Positions 1-8,119 of a DNA stretch of 33,121 nt are shown here, piece after piece. Position numbers and translations under genes: made by a program. This stretch comes from Candidatus Blautia intestinigallinarum (lineage in GTDB: Bacteria > Bacillota > Clostridia > Lachnospirales > Lachnospiraceae). The stretch is from NCBI GenBank assembly GCA_019112635.1, contig DXIX01000008.1, positions 1 through 33,121 of the forward strand, in the 5' to 3' direction. The number at the start of each line of letters is the position of its first letter. Positions within the stretch are counted from its first letter, which is position 1. The notes under the pieces are model-generated. The model was not told the origin of the DNA, made no database searches, and saw only the letters and a program-made list of their open reading frames with translations.

Positions 1-40
1 ATTTAAATTTGGCGCTGAAACTTCTTCTTTGTCTGGACAT
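1..40 (-). mobile_element. IS3-family transposase OrfA, N-terminus only (runs off left edge)
   Basis: Reading leftwards from an ATG at 40-38 gives 13 residues (MSRQRRSFSAKFK) before the window ends. This opening closely resembles the start of IS3-family OrfA proteins, a helix-turn-helix subunit that begins with a basic SxxRRxFSxxFK stretch. An AGAGG ribosome site lies 10 nt upstream. A promoter-like pair sits just upstream of it, next to the end of the XRE gene, as expected when the -35 box lies near an IS terminal repeat. What is seen is only 13 codons, so the family call is inference from a short match. OrfB and the other end of the element lie outside the window. Confidence 0.6.
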
Positions 41-71
41 AGTAATGAATCCTCTCTTTCGTATTGATTTT

Positions 72-100
72 AGTATATCAGATTCATTAAAAATTGTCCG
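72..100 (-). promoter_or_regulatory. Probable promoter of the IS transposase
   Basis: On the minus strand CGGACA (100-95) and TATACT (77-72) are separated by 17 nt, 32 nt before the OrfA start codon. The -35 element is only a fair match. The run from about 95 to 113 (minus strand: AAGACACTTTTTCGGACA) is the likely outer end of the insertion element. The partner repeat is not in the window. Confidence 0.45.
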
Positions 101-110
101 AAAAAGTGTC

Positions 111-800
111 TTAATTTATGAGACCATTATACGTTGCCTTAATATTTTTCAATTCTTCTGCAGTTAATTTCAGTTTTTCATCTAAAAATCTAACATCATT
201 GATTGGAGACTCAGATACAAGGGTTTTAAACGCAATGTTTTCATAATGAACAGTAGTAGACATCAGCATGCCAATTGTATATCCATTTTTCCCAGACATA
301 GTTGGAACACTCAGAGTAATTAAATCAAATGGCGGTCTGCTATTCCTCAACACAAAATTTGTGTGGGTATCCCCATATATCACATCACCTTTGTATAAAT
401 ATTCACATTCGTAATATTTTTTTATATCTTCTACGAATAAATACATCGTCGCCTTGCACATATGGTTATCACATTCAATCACCGCACTGCAGATATTTCT
501 TTTTTTACTCCTGTAATTATATACATACAGTCGCTTCACTAAATGTTCTTGATATCTTGTAATTTGACCATTTACAGATTCTGTACTTGTTTTAGGAAGA
601 AGTGACGCAATATCAACCTCCATAAAATTGCACCACACAAAGAGAGTTTCGATATCAATAGCTATTTCACCCTTTTCATATTTGGAGACTGTTGCGATAC
701 TTTTATTGATTTCCTGGGCTATTTCACCAATTGTCATTTTTCTCATTTTTCTAAAAGCTCTAAGTTTTGCCCCTAATATTTCATAGAATGAATCCGCCAA
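111..800 (-). CDS. XRE-family helix-turn-helix regulator
   Basis: DNA-binding regulator of about 229 aa. The N-terminus carries a Cro/CI-type helix-turn-helix (roughly residues 10-60 of the longer reading; motif TIGEIAQEINKSIATVSKYEKG). The rest is a mixed alpha/beta domain of unknown type without a recognisable ligand fold. The longest reading begins at a GTG at 821, but a GGGAAGGTGAT ribosome site precedes a TTG at 800-798 with normal spacing, so TTG is preferred. It is divergent from the MFS-amidohydrolase pair and is its probable regulator. The stop codon falls at the probable IS end, so the C-terminus may be truncated or altered. Its target is unknown. Confidence 0.8.
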   Translation of the reverse strand: MADSFYEILGAKLRAFRKMRKMTIGEIAQEINKSIATVSKYEKGEIAIDIETLFVWCNFMEVDIASLLPKTSTESVNGQITRYQEHLVKRLYVYNYRSKKRNICSAVIECDNHMCKATMYLFVEDIKKYYECEYLYKGDVIYGDTHTNFVLRNSRPPFDLITLSVPTMSGKNGYTIGMLMSTTVHYENIAFKTLVSESPINDVRFLDEKLKLTAEELKNIKATYNGLIN

Positions 801-836
801 AATATCACCTTCCCAAAACACTTGATATAATTTTAT

Positions 837-865
837 ATTTTAACATATCTCTTTTTCCCTCACAA
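837..865 (-). promoter_or_regulatory. Promoter of the XRE regulator
   Basis: On the minus strand TTGTGA (865-860) and TAAAAT (842-837) are separated by 17 nt, about 37 nt before the preferred TTG start. Spacing and sequence are good for a housekeeping sigma promoter. The remaining divergent intergenic DNA to about 1035 is AT-rich and shows no gene. Confidence 0.5.
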
Positions 866-1036
866 TGTTTAAATACCCATCAAATTAATATCAGACTTTT
901 CTTATAAATAGAAAATTTTATAAAAGACTTTTTCTATTTATCGTATTTCTTTTCTGACTCGAATTCTATAATTTATTTTTTCATTTCACGAAAACATTTC
1001 TCCTAAATTTTCTATTCTCAATAAAATATATGAAAT

Positions 1037-1065
1037 TTGATTTTTTCTATCTTTTCATCTATCAT
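1037..1065 (+). promoter_or_regulatory. Candidate promoter of the MFS-amidohydrolase unit
   Basis: TTGATT (1037-1042) and TATCAT (1060-1065) are separated by 17 nt. Transcription from here would place the inverted repeat at 1082-1115 in the 5' leader. A weaker alternative is TTGTCA at 1081 with ATAAAA at 1104, which would lie inside that repeat. Confidence 0.35.
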
Positions 1066-1081
1066 TTATAAAAATTTATTT

Positions 1082-1115
1082 TGTCACGTTAAAGCGTAAC
1101 CTAATAAAAGTGACA
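1082..1115. promoter_or_regulatory. Nested inverted repeat, possible operator or leader hairpin
   Basis: TGTCAC (1082-1087) is complementary to GTGACA (1110-1115). Just inside the left arm GTTA (1088-1091) is complementary to TAAC (1097-1100), leaving a 9-nt bulge on the right. As RNA it could fold; as DNA it is a dyad between the divergent regulator and transporter. It ends directly before an AGGAGG sequence at 1115-1120 that has no obvious start codon. Function is inferred from position only. Confidence 0.35.
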
Positions 1116-1198
1116 GGAGGTGATAACACGAATATATCGGACAGACAAAATAATTATTATCTTAAAGTTTTGAATATTGTAATAGAAAGGAGATTATC

Positions 1199-2443
1199 AT
1201 GCAGACAAAATCAAAACTTCGACAGAATATCTGGCGTCTGATTCTTATTACTATAGCAGGATCCGTTATCTATGGACTTCCATATTTCCGTTCTTACTAT
1301 TATGACGCTTACCTTGAAGCTTACCATCTTACAAACACTCAAATGGGAATGTTTGGTTCTATGTTCGGAATCCTGGGAATGATTTCCTATTTGTTTGGTG
1401 GTGTTGTAGCTGACATGTTTTCTTCCAGAAAATTAATGTCTCTTTCCATGGTATTAACCGGAGTCGGTGGTTTGCTTCACCTGACACATCCAAGTTATGA
1501 AATGCTTTTGTTTATTTATCTCCTATGGGGATTAACTTCTTTGTTTGCTTTCTGGCCATCTCTACTTAAATCATTACGTGAAATTGCATCCGATGATGAG
1601 CAGAGTAAAGCTTACGGTTTTATGGATGGAGGACGAGGTATTGTCAATGTCATACACCTCGCAATTACCTTAGCAATCTTCAATTATTTTAGCCAGAAAG
1701 TAAATAATCTTGTTGGCCTTGATGGCGTAATTATTTTCTATTCAGCTCTTGTCATTATTCTTGGAATTGCACTATTCTTTATCATGAAAGAGCCGGATAC
1801 TTCCCACAAAACAGCAGAAAAATTTAATTTCAAACAAATTTTAACCGTTTTGAAAATGCCTGCTGTCTGGATTTTATCTCTCATTCTCTGCTGCACTTAC
1901 ACAATGAATATAGCGTTTTATTACTTCACGCCCTACGCAACAGCCACTTTTAGAATCACTGCCACAGCCGCTGCTATGGTTACTATGCTATCGCAATATA
2001 TCCGTCCTATTGCTGCTTTCGGTGGAGGAATTACAGCAGATAAAATTGGAAGATCAAAATTAATGTATTTTACATTTTCCTTGATGGCAATTGGTACTTT
2101 TATTATTGTATTCTTCCATAACATTAGCACACCTGTTTTTATCGTCCTGTGTGCAATTATTTATTTTGGTATGTATGCCGGATACAGCACTGTATTTTCA
2201 ATGATGAATGAAGGTGGGATTCCGATCAATGTTTCTGGCACTGCAATCGGACTTATCTGTACTTTGGGATATCTTCCTGAAGTATTTGTATCTCCCATTG
2301 CTGGCACATTGCTCGATAAAATGGGAACCAATGGTTATAAACCATTTCTCATTGGTGTCGGAGTCATTATGCTAATTGGAATTATGTCTCTGATAATCTG
2401 GGACATTTATCTTAAAAAAATAAACAGCCACAACCTTACATAA
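1199..2443 (+). CDS. MFS transporter (YihN/UhpT-like)
   Basis: Integral membrane transporter of 414 aa with about 12 hydrophobic helices, the usual MFS length. The cytoplasmic MFS motif A is visible after helix 2 (G68xxxD72 with R77-K78) and again in the second half (GGGITADKIGRSK, from residue 275), which marks the duplicated six-helix halves. An AGGAG site lies a few bases before the ATG. The gene is followed 43 nt later by a metal-dependent amidohydrolase, so the pair probably imports and hydrolyses one organic substrate. The substrate cannot be told from the sequence. Codon use is AT-rich compared with the genes right of 4 kb, which fits the mobile-element setting. Confidence 0.85.
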   Translation: MQTKSKLRQNIWRLILITIAGSVIYGLPYFRSYYYDAYLEAYHLTNTQMGMFGSMFGILGMISYLFGGVVADMFSSRKLMSLSMVLTGVGGLLHLTHPSYEMLLFIYLLWGLTSLFAFWPSLLKSLREIASDDEQSKAYGFMDGGRGIVNVIHLAITLAIFNYFSQKVNNLVGLDGVIIFYSALVIILGIALFFIMKEPDTSHKTAEKFNFKQILTVLKMPAVWILSLILCCTYTMNIAFYYFTPYATATFRITATAAAMVTMLSQYIRPIAAFGGGITADKIGRSKLMYFTFSLMAIGTFIIVFFHNISTPVFIVLCAIIYFGMYAGYSTVFSMMNEGGIPINVSGTAIGLICTLGYLPEVFVSPIAGTLLDKMGTNGYKPFLIGVGVIMLIGIMSLIIWDIYLKKINSHNLT

Positions 2444-2486
2444 CATTTTATATAAAATATCTTGATGATACATTAGGAGGTGTACT

Positions 2487-3668
2487 ATGTTAATCTTAAG
2501 AAATTCCCGTTTAATTCCTGAATTAACCGAAGGTTTTTGTAATAATTATGGTGACATTATAATTGAAAATGGAATTATCCAAGAAATCAAACCAGCAAAG
2601 ACCGCTTCTGGAAATTCTGTCATAGACATGGATGGAAAAACTGTAATTCCTGGTCTGATTGAAGGACATCTTCATCTAGATTTAAGTGGAATGGATACTT
2701 TTGAAGAAAATACATTGACAGACGCATATCGAACTATGCGTGCTCTGCATCTTGCTCAAAACAATCTTTCCAAAGGATATACAACTGTTCGCGACTTGGG
2801 AGACCGCAATAATATCGTCCTCGGACTGGCGCAGGCAATCGATGAAGATCTCGTATGCGGCCCTGATATTCTCGCCAGCGGAAGAATTATCTCGCCCACA
2901 GAAGCAGGTAATGATTTTTTCGGAAACATGTACTATGAAGCCGATTCACCGGATGAATATACCAAAGCCGTGCGCCGGCAATATCAACTTGGAGCTAAAT
3001 GGATCAAAATCATGGGCACTGGAGCAGTCATGAATCCTGGGGCAGTTCCAGGACAACCTATCATTTATGAAAAAGAATTAAAAGCTGCCTGTCAGGCCGC
3101 CAAATATGTCAATTTACCTGTGGCAGTACACTGCCATGGTACAGAAGGAATTAAAATGTGTATAAGAAATGGTGTCAGAACAGTGGAACACTCCACTATT
3201 ATGGATGACGAATGTATTCGAATGTATAAAAATTCCACAGATACCTTCATGATGCCCACGTTATCGCCAACTTTTTCTTTTCTTGAAAATGCTGATACTC
3301 TTCCGAAACATTACGCAGAAAAGTCAAAACAACTTGTCACTATCTTAAAAGAAGGTATAATTGCAGCAAAAGAAGCAGGGCTTAAAATTGGATGGGGAAC
3401 AGATGCCGGCGTCTATAAAGGCAGCCATGGTAATGGTCTCTATGAATTCCGTATCCGTGTTAATCAAATTGGTTTCACTCCTTTGGAAACTTTAATTCAG
3501 GCAACAAAAAATAATGCAGAAATATTAAATATCTCGGATACCGTAGGAACAATTGCCGTAGGGAAAAGAGCAAACCTCGTCGCATACCACAATGAACCAG
3601 ATAAAGACATCGAAGCTCTAAATGACATAGCTCTTGTAATCAAAAAGGGAAAAATTATTCATCTGTGA
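2487..3668 (+). CDS. Metal-dependent amidohydrolase (imidazolonepropionase / Xaa-Pro dipeptidase-like)
   Basis: Cytoplasmic hydrolase of 393 aa from the amidohydrolase superfamily (COG1228 type), cleaving amide or cyclic amide bonds with a binuclear metal centre. The expected ligands are present: H61 and H63 (GHLHLD), K174 (KIMGTG, candidate carboxylated lysine), H215/H217 (VHCHG), H235 (EHST) and D306 (GTDAG). The N-terminal small beta domain and the C-terminal return strand (GTIAVGKRANLVAY) are also recognisable, so the enzyme looks complete. TAGGAGGTG precedes the ATG. It follows the MFS gene in one probable operon. Relatives act on acyl-amino acids, dipeptides or heterocycles; the substrate here is unknown. 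Confidence 0.85.
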   Translation: MLILRNSRLIPELTEGFCNNYGDIIIENGIIQEIKPAKTASGNSVIDMDGKTVIPGLIEGHLHLDLSGMDTFEENTLTDAYRTMRALHLAQNNLSKGYTTVRDLGDRNNIVLGLAQAIDEDLVCGPDILASGRIISPTEAGNDFFGNMYYEADSPDEYTKAVRRQYQLGAKWIKIMGTGAVMNPGAVPGQPIIYEKELKAACQAAKYVNLPVAVHCHGTEGIKMCIRNGVRTVEHSTIMDDECIRMYKNSTDTFMMPTLSPTFSFLENADTLPKHYAEKSKQLVTILKEGIIAAKEAGLKIGWGTDAGVYKGSHGNGLYEFRIRVNQIGFTPLETLIQATKNNAEILNISDTVGTIAVGKRANLVAYHNEPDKDIEALNDIALVIKKGKIIHL

Positions 3669-3672
3669 TCTT

Positions 3673-3703
3673 CTAGTTCTTACAAAATATTATTGTAAAC
3701 TAG
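3673..3703 (+). other. Weak stem-loop after the amidohydrolase gene
   Basis: CTAGT (3673-3677) and TTACAA (3680-3685) pair with TTGTAA (3693-3698) and ACTAG (3699-3703) around a 7-nt loop, with a 2-nt bulge. It lies 5 nt after the stop codon but is followed by an A-run, not a U-run. It may be a 3' stabilising structure or a weak terminator. Confidence 0.3.
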
Positions 3704-3806
3704 TTACGCAAAAAAAAATTCTCTTTTACAGACATTATCAGTAAATGCAAAATTTTTCTCTTATCATCTGTTGGCAAATCTAAATTTGTATTCCTGCATC
3801 CAGTTA

Positions 3807-4010
3807 TCATAACAAATTCTTTATAAAAAAATCCCTTTGGATCCAAGACTTTTTTCCTGTATCCAAAGGAATTTTTTTAACAGAATAGCCGATCCATTTT
3901 CTTAAAATCAAATCGGTTTTCCAATGTCTCTGACAGCCCTGCCTGCTTTTAATCAGAAATGATATTGCAAGAATTGCAGAAATGAAAAACAGCAGAACTG
4001 CCATTCCCAC
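3807..4010 (-). CDS. Doubtful small membrane protein
   Basis: An open frame of 67 codons (GTG at 4010, or ATG at 4004). Its N-terminus has one clear hydrophobic helix (AVLLFFISAILAISFLI) followed by a basic tail rich in K, R and W. No family is recognised. There is no good ribosome site: only GGGTGGGA, too close to the ATG. The probable terminator at 3826-3878 lies inside the C-terminal part of the frame, so any transcript would end before the stop codon. It may be a decayed gene end or chance. It lies between the purL terminator and the amidohydrolase gene. Confidence 0.2.
   Translation of the reverse strand: MGMAVLLFFISAILAISFLIKSRQGCQRHWKTDLILRKWIGYSVKKIPLDTGKKSWIQRDFFIKNLL
3826..3878 (-). 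terminator. Rho-independent terminator (minus strand)
   Basis: ATCCAAAGG (3861-3869) pairs with CCTTTGGAT (3834-3842), extended by A/T pairs and, on the minus strand, one G-U pair, and ends in a run of six U. It works better leftwards than rightwards. It could stop leftward read-through beyond purL, or end a minus-strand transcript starting near 4060. Confidence 0.55.
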
Positions 4011-4112
4011 CCAGGCTTAGAATTACTATACTACTCTCCCGTCTAAAATGGTAGCAACCTATCGAAACCGTATAAAATATTCGACATTTTCTGACAATTA
4101 ACAAGAAAGATG

Positions 4113-4157
4113 GAAAAAATTCCCGGCATTGCGGCAGTCCGACCACAATACCGGGAA
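4113..4157 (-). terminator. Terminator of purL
   Basis: On the minus strand TTCCCGG-T-ATTG (4157-4146) pairs with CAATGCCGGGAA (4131-4120), followed by TTTTTT. It lies 20 nt after the purL stop codon. The hairpin is strong apart from one internal mismatch. Confidence 0.8.
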
Positions 4158-4175
4158 CACGATTTCTTCTATATT

Positions 4176-7100
4176 TTATTTAAAATATGCGACACCGGAT
4201 TCAAAAATCTTGATATCCTGTTCTCCATATATATTCATGGCAACGCCACGATCACGGCGCTCACTGTGTGCCATCTTACCCAGAACACGTCCATCCGGAC
4301 TTGTGATTCCCTCGATTGCATAGTAAGAACCATTGACATTCCATTCCTCATCGTTCACTCTCAGCTCTCCGTCCGGAGTTACATACTGTGTCGCAACCTG
4401 CCCGTTCGCCAAAAGTTTTCTGAGCCATTCCTCACTGGCCACAAAACGTCCTTCTCCGTGGGATGCAGGGTTGCAGTATACGCCTCCCAGCTGTGCTTGC
4501 TGCAGCCACGGTGATTTGTTGGAAACCACTTTCGTGTAAACCATCTTGGAGATGTGACGTCCGATTGTGTTGAAAGTCAAAGTCGGCGAATCTGCAGTCT
4601 GACCGACAATCTCACCATAAGGCACCAGTCCCAGTTTGATCAGCGCCTGGAATCCATTACAGATTCCCAGAGCAAGACCATCTCTCTCATTCAAAAGCTT
4701 CATCACTGCCTCTTTTAATTTCTCATTGCGGAAAGCAGTCGCAAAGAACTTTGCAGATCCATCCGGCTCATCTCCAGCCGAGAATCCTCCTGGGAACATA
4801 ATCATCTGCGCCTGATCAATGGCTTTCTCAAAGATCTCCACAGAATCCCGGATATCCTCCGCCGTCAGATTTTTAAATACTTTCACGTCCACCTCTGCGC
4901 CGGCACGCTCAAAGGCACGGGTACTGTCATATTCACAGTTCGTTCCCGGGAATACTGGAATGAAGACTCTTGGTTTTGCCACTTTATTTTTGCATACATA
5001 TACCTTCTTCGCATGGTACAGCCCGTCTTTGATTTCTCCATTGTCATCTGCGGCTGTGTCCACTGCCTTACGTTCTGCCTGAGGCTGTGCGTTGGAAGTA
5101 GTAGCAAATACTTTCTCAAGAGTTCCCTCCCAGGTCTTCAAAGCCTCTTCCAGAGAAATGGTCATATCTCCATGAGAAATCTGCGGCTGATCCAGAACCT
5201 CACCGATCACAGTGTAAGTAATCGCCAGCTCACCTACTTTTCCATCCGGCACTTCACAGATAATATCTCCAAATCCAGGCAGGAACAGATCCCGTTTATC
5301 CACACTGTGCTCAATCTTCACACCTTTATGATTTCCAAAGGCCATCTTGCTGACTGCCGCCGCAATTCCGTGGCGATCCAGAGCATAGGCAGAAATCACT
5401 CTTCCAGCCTGGATATCCTGATGAAGCTTCTCATACTGTTCCATCAAAGCATTATAATCCGGAAGATCGTACTCTGCCTTCGGAGCACGCAGCCATACCA
5501 GCTTGCTGCCTGTTTTCTTAAGTTCAGGAGTAATCACATCCTGAAGTTTCGCCACATCCACTGCAAAAGATACCAGTGTCGGAGGTACATCGATATCATT
5601 GAAAGTACCTGACATACTGTCTTTACCTCCGATGGACGGAAGCCCAAATCCAATCTGAGCTGCATAAGCACCCAAAAGTGCTGCGAACGGCTGACTCCAT
5701 CTGGATGGATCTGCTGTCATTCTCCGGAAGTATTCCTGGAATGTGAAACGGATTTTTCTGAAATCTCCGCCGGATGCCACGATTCTCGCCACAGACTCGG
5801 TCACCGCATAGACTGCACCATGATAAGGACTCCAGCTGGACAGATAAGGATCAAATCCATAGCTCATCATGGTCACTGTGTTGGTATTTCCTTTCAAAAC
5901 AGGTACTTTTGCCACCATAGTCTGTGTTTCTGTCAGCTGATACTGTCCGCCGTAAGGCATAAATACGGAAGCCGCTCCGATGGAGCCATCAAACATCTCC
6001 ACCAGACCTTTCTGGGAACAGGTATTCAAATCTGCCAATGTGGCAAGCCAGGTCTCTCTCTCATTCTCAATCTCGTTTCTCACAAAGAGGCTGTCCTCTT
6101 TGTTCGGAATATCTACAGCCACAGAAGTCTCCTGATGCGCGCCGTTGGTATCCAGGAAGGCCCGGGAAATATTTACGATCTCTTTTCCTCTCCATTCCAA
6201 AACCAGACGCGGCTCTTTGGTCACGACAGCCACTTCCACAGCTTCCAGATTCTCCTCGTTGGCATATTTCAGAAACTCTTTTACATCCTTCGGGTCTACC
6301 ACCACTGCCATTCTCTCCTGAGATTCTGAGATGGCAATCTCGGTTCCGTCCAGACCTGCATATTTCTTCGGCACTTTATCCAGATTTACCCGCAGTCCCG
6401 GCGCCAGCTCGCCGATGGCAACTGACACACCGCCTGCACCGAAATCATTGCATTTCTTAATCAGGCGGCTGACTTCCTCTCTGCGGAACATGCGCTGAAT
6501 TTTACGCTCGGTCGGTGCATTACCTTTCTGCACTTCTGCTCCACAGGTCTCGATGGAAGCCTCCGTGTGAACCTTGGAAGATCCCGTTGCACCGCCAATT
6601 CCGTCACGCCCGGTACGTCCGCCCAGAAGGATAATCACATCACCTGGATCAGAAGTCTCGCGAATCACGGCACGGCGCGGAGCCGCTCCCATAACTGCTC
6701 CGATCTCCATACGTTTTGCCACATAATCCGGGTGATAAATTTCTTTTACATATCCAGTAGCCAGACCGATCTGATTTCCATAGGAACTGTATCCATGAGC
6801 AGCTGTGCGCACCAGCTTTTTCTGAGGCAGCTTTCCTTTCATGGTCTCTTTCACGGACACCGTAGGATCAGCCGCACCTGTCACACGCATAGCCTGGTAC
6901 ACATAAGTACGCCCTGAAAGCGGATCACGAATAGCGCCTCCCAGACAGGTAGCCGCGCCTCCGAAAGGCTCAATCTCTGTGGGATGATTGTGTGTCTCAT
7001 TCTTGAAATTAATCAGCCACTCTTCTTCCACTCCATCCACATCCACAGGAACCACAATACTGCAGGCATTAATCTCCTCGGATTCCTCCTGATCGTTCAA

Positions 7101-7973
7101 TTTACCTTCTGCTTTTAACTTGCGCATAGCCATCAAAGCCAGATCCATCAGGCAGATGAATTTGTCATCTCTTCCCTGATACATCTGCTCATGAGTTTTG
7201 CGGTATTCTTCATAGGTCTTCACAATCGGCTCTTTGTAATCGCCCTCGCCGAAAGTGATATCCTTAAGTTCTGTCGAAAAAGTAGTATGACGGCAATGGT
7301 CGGACCAATAAGTATCCAGAACTCTGATCTCTGTCACTGACGGATCTCTTTTTTCCTCGTTTTTGAAATAATTCTGAATGTGCAGGAAATCTTTGAAGGT
7401 CATAGCCAGGTTCAAAGAATCATAAAGCTTCTTCAGGCTTTCTTCCTCCATATCCTGAAATCCCGTAAAAGTCTTCACATCCTCAGGATCCTCAAACTCC
7501 GTCACCAGTGTCTTGGGCTTCTCAAGTCCCGTCTCCCTGGAATCCACCGGGTTGATACAATGGCTTTTAATCGCCGCGAACTCTTCTGCGGTGATATCTC
7601 CCTCAATGATATAGGTAGTCGCAGAACGGATAATTGGTTTCTCATCCTCATTGAGGAACTGTACACACTGTACTGCGGAGTCTGCTCTCTGATCAAACTG
7701 ACCTGGCAAATACTCTACAGAAAAAATATGAGCTCCATCTGAAGCTTCAAATTTCTCCTCATACAGATCGTCCACCGGCGGCTCTGCGAACACAGTCTTG
7801 CATGCCTTCTGATAACTCTCCTCTGAAATGTTCTCTACATCGTAACGAATCAGAACTCTGACTTGATTCACAGACTGGATTCCCAGATAACTGCTGATCT
7901 CATGTTTCAATTCCTTAGCCTGCACCGCAAAAGCAGGTTTTTTCTCCACATAGACGCGTCTTACGTTACTCAT
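4176..7973 (-). CDS. purL: Phosphoribosylformylglycinamidine synthase, single-chain
   Basis: Purine biosynthesis enzyme that converts FGAR, glutamine and ATP to FGAM. At 1,265 aa it is the long single-chain form used by Clostridia and Proteobacteria, rather than the split PurL/PurQ/PurS of Bacillus. The N-terminal and central AIRS-like synthetase domains contain the FKNETHNHPTEIEPF and GGKDSMSGTF signatures. The C-terminal class I glutamine amidotransferase has FPGTNCEYD, the nucleophile C1105 (LGICNGFQ), H1172 and E1174 (SHGEGRF). Start ATG at 7973 is preceded by GCGAGGA. It stands alone with its own terminator, divergent from a LysR gene. The enzyme looks complete. Confidence 0.96.
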   Translation of the reverse strand: MSNVRRVYVEKKPAFAVQAKELKHEISSYLGIQSVNQVRVLIRYDVENISEESYQKACKTVFAEPPVDDLYEEKFEASDGAHIFSVEYLPGQFDQRADSAVQCVQFLNEDEKPIIRSATTYIIEGDITAEEFAAIKSHCINPVDSRETGLEKPKTLVTEFEDPEDVKTFTGFQDMEEESLKKLYDSLNLAMTFKDFLHIQNYFKNEEKRDPSVTEIRVLDTYWSDHCRHTTFSTELKDITFGEGDYKEPIVKTYEEYRKTHEQMYQGRDDKFICLMDLALMAMRKLKAEGKLNDQEESEEINACSIVVPVDVDGVEEEWLINFKNETHNHPTEIEPFGGAATCLGGAIRDPLSGRTYVYQAMRVTGAADPTVSVKETMKGKLPQKKLVRTAAHGYSSYGNQIGLATGYVKEIYHPDYVAKRMEIGAVMGAAPRRAVIRETSDPGDVIILLGGRTGRDGIGGATGSSKVHTEASIETCGAEVQKGNAPTERKIQRMFRREEVSRLIKKCNDFGAGGVSVAIGELAPGLRVNLDKVPKKYAGLDGTEIAISESQERMAVVVDPKDVKEFLKYANEENLEAVEVAVVTKEPRLVLEWRGKEIVNISRAFLDTNGAHQETSVAVDIPNKEDSLFVRNEIENERETWLATLADLNTCSQKGLVEMFDGSIGAASVFMPYGGQYQLTETQTMVAKVPVLKGNTNTVTMMSYGFDPYLSSWSPYHGAVYAVTESVARIVASGGDFRKIRFTFQEYFRRMTADPSRWSQPFAALLGAYAAQIGFGLPSIGGKDSMSGTFNDIDVPPTLVSFAVDVAKLQDVITPELKKTGSKLVWLRAPKAEYDLPDYNALMEQYEKLHQDIQAGRVISAYALDRHGIAAAVSKMAFGNHKGVKIEHSVDKRDLFLPGFGDIICEVPDGKVGELAITYTVIGEVLDQPQISHGDMTISLEEALKTWEGTLEKVFATTSNAQPQAERKAVDTAADDNGEIKDGLYHAKKVYVCKNKVAKPRVFIPVFPGTNCEYDSTRAFERAGAEVDVKVFKNLTAEDIRDSVEIFEKAIDQAQMIMFPGGFSAGDEPDGSAKFFATAFRNEKLKEAVMKLLNERDGLALGICNGFQALIKLGLVPYGEIVGQTADSPTLTFNTIGRHISKMVYTKVVSNKSPWLQQAQLGGVYCNPASHGEGRFVASEEWLRKLLANGQVATQYVTPDGELRVNDEEWNVNGSYYAIEGITSPDGRVLGKMAHSERRDRGVAMNIYGEQDIKIFESGVAYFK

Positions 7974-8041
7974 AAGTATCCTCGCTTTCTTTGATCCTGA
8001 AATCTTTTTCCCTAACTTTAACTTGATATCTCTATATTCTC

Positions 8042-8070
8042 ATAGTATCATAGGTTATATCATTAGTAAA
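8042..8070 (-). promoter_or_regulatory. Candidate purL promoter
   Basis: On the minus strand TTTACT (8070-8065) and TACTAT (8047-8042) are separated by 17 nt, about 70 nt before the purL ATG. The match to consensus is fair. Confidence 0.4.
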
Positions 8071-8085
8071 ATTAATATATCTAAT
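8062..8085. promoter_or_regulatory. Possible LysR-type operator
   Basis: ATTAG (8062-8066) and CTAAT (8081-8085) form a dyad with 14 nt between, inside the divergent purL/LysR region and overlapping the candidate purL -35 box. LysR regulators usually bind T-N11-A dyads between themselves and a divergent target. The DNA is very AT-rich, so chance is a real alternative. Confidence 0.25.
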
Positions 8086-8119
8086 ATCATTTATTATCCA
8101 CTCTAATAAGGAGGTTTCT

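Noticed and set aside
3949..4146. 65-codon minus-strand ORF overlapping the purL terminator
   Set aside because: It runs through the terminator hairpin, has no ribosome site and shows low-complexity Cys/Ser/Phe-rich sequence typical of chance frames.
5013..5612. Long plus-strand frames opposite purL (up to 199 codons), and similar ones opposite the helicase, thi and kinase genes
   Set aside because: They are antisense shadows of well-supported genes, rich in His, Ser and Arg, with no ribosome sites or family motifs.
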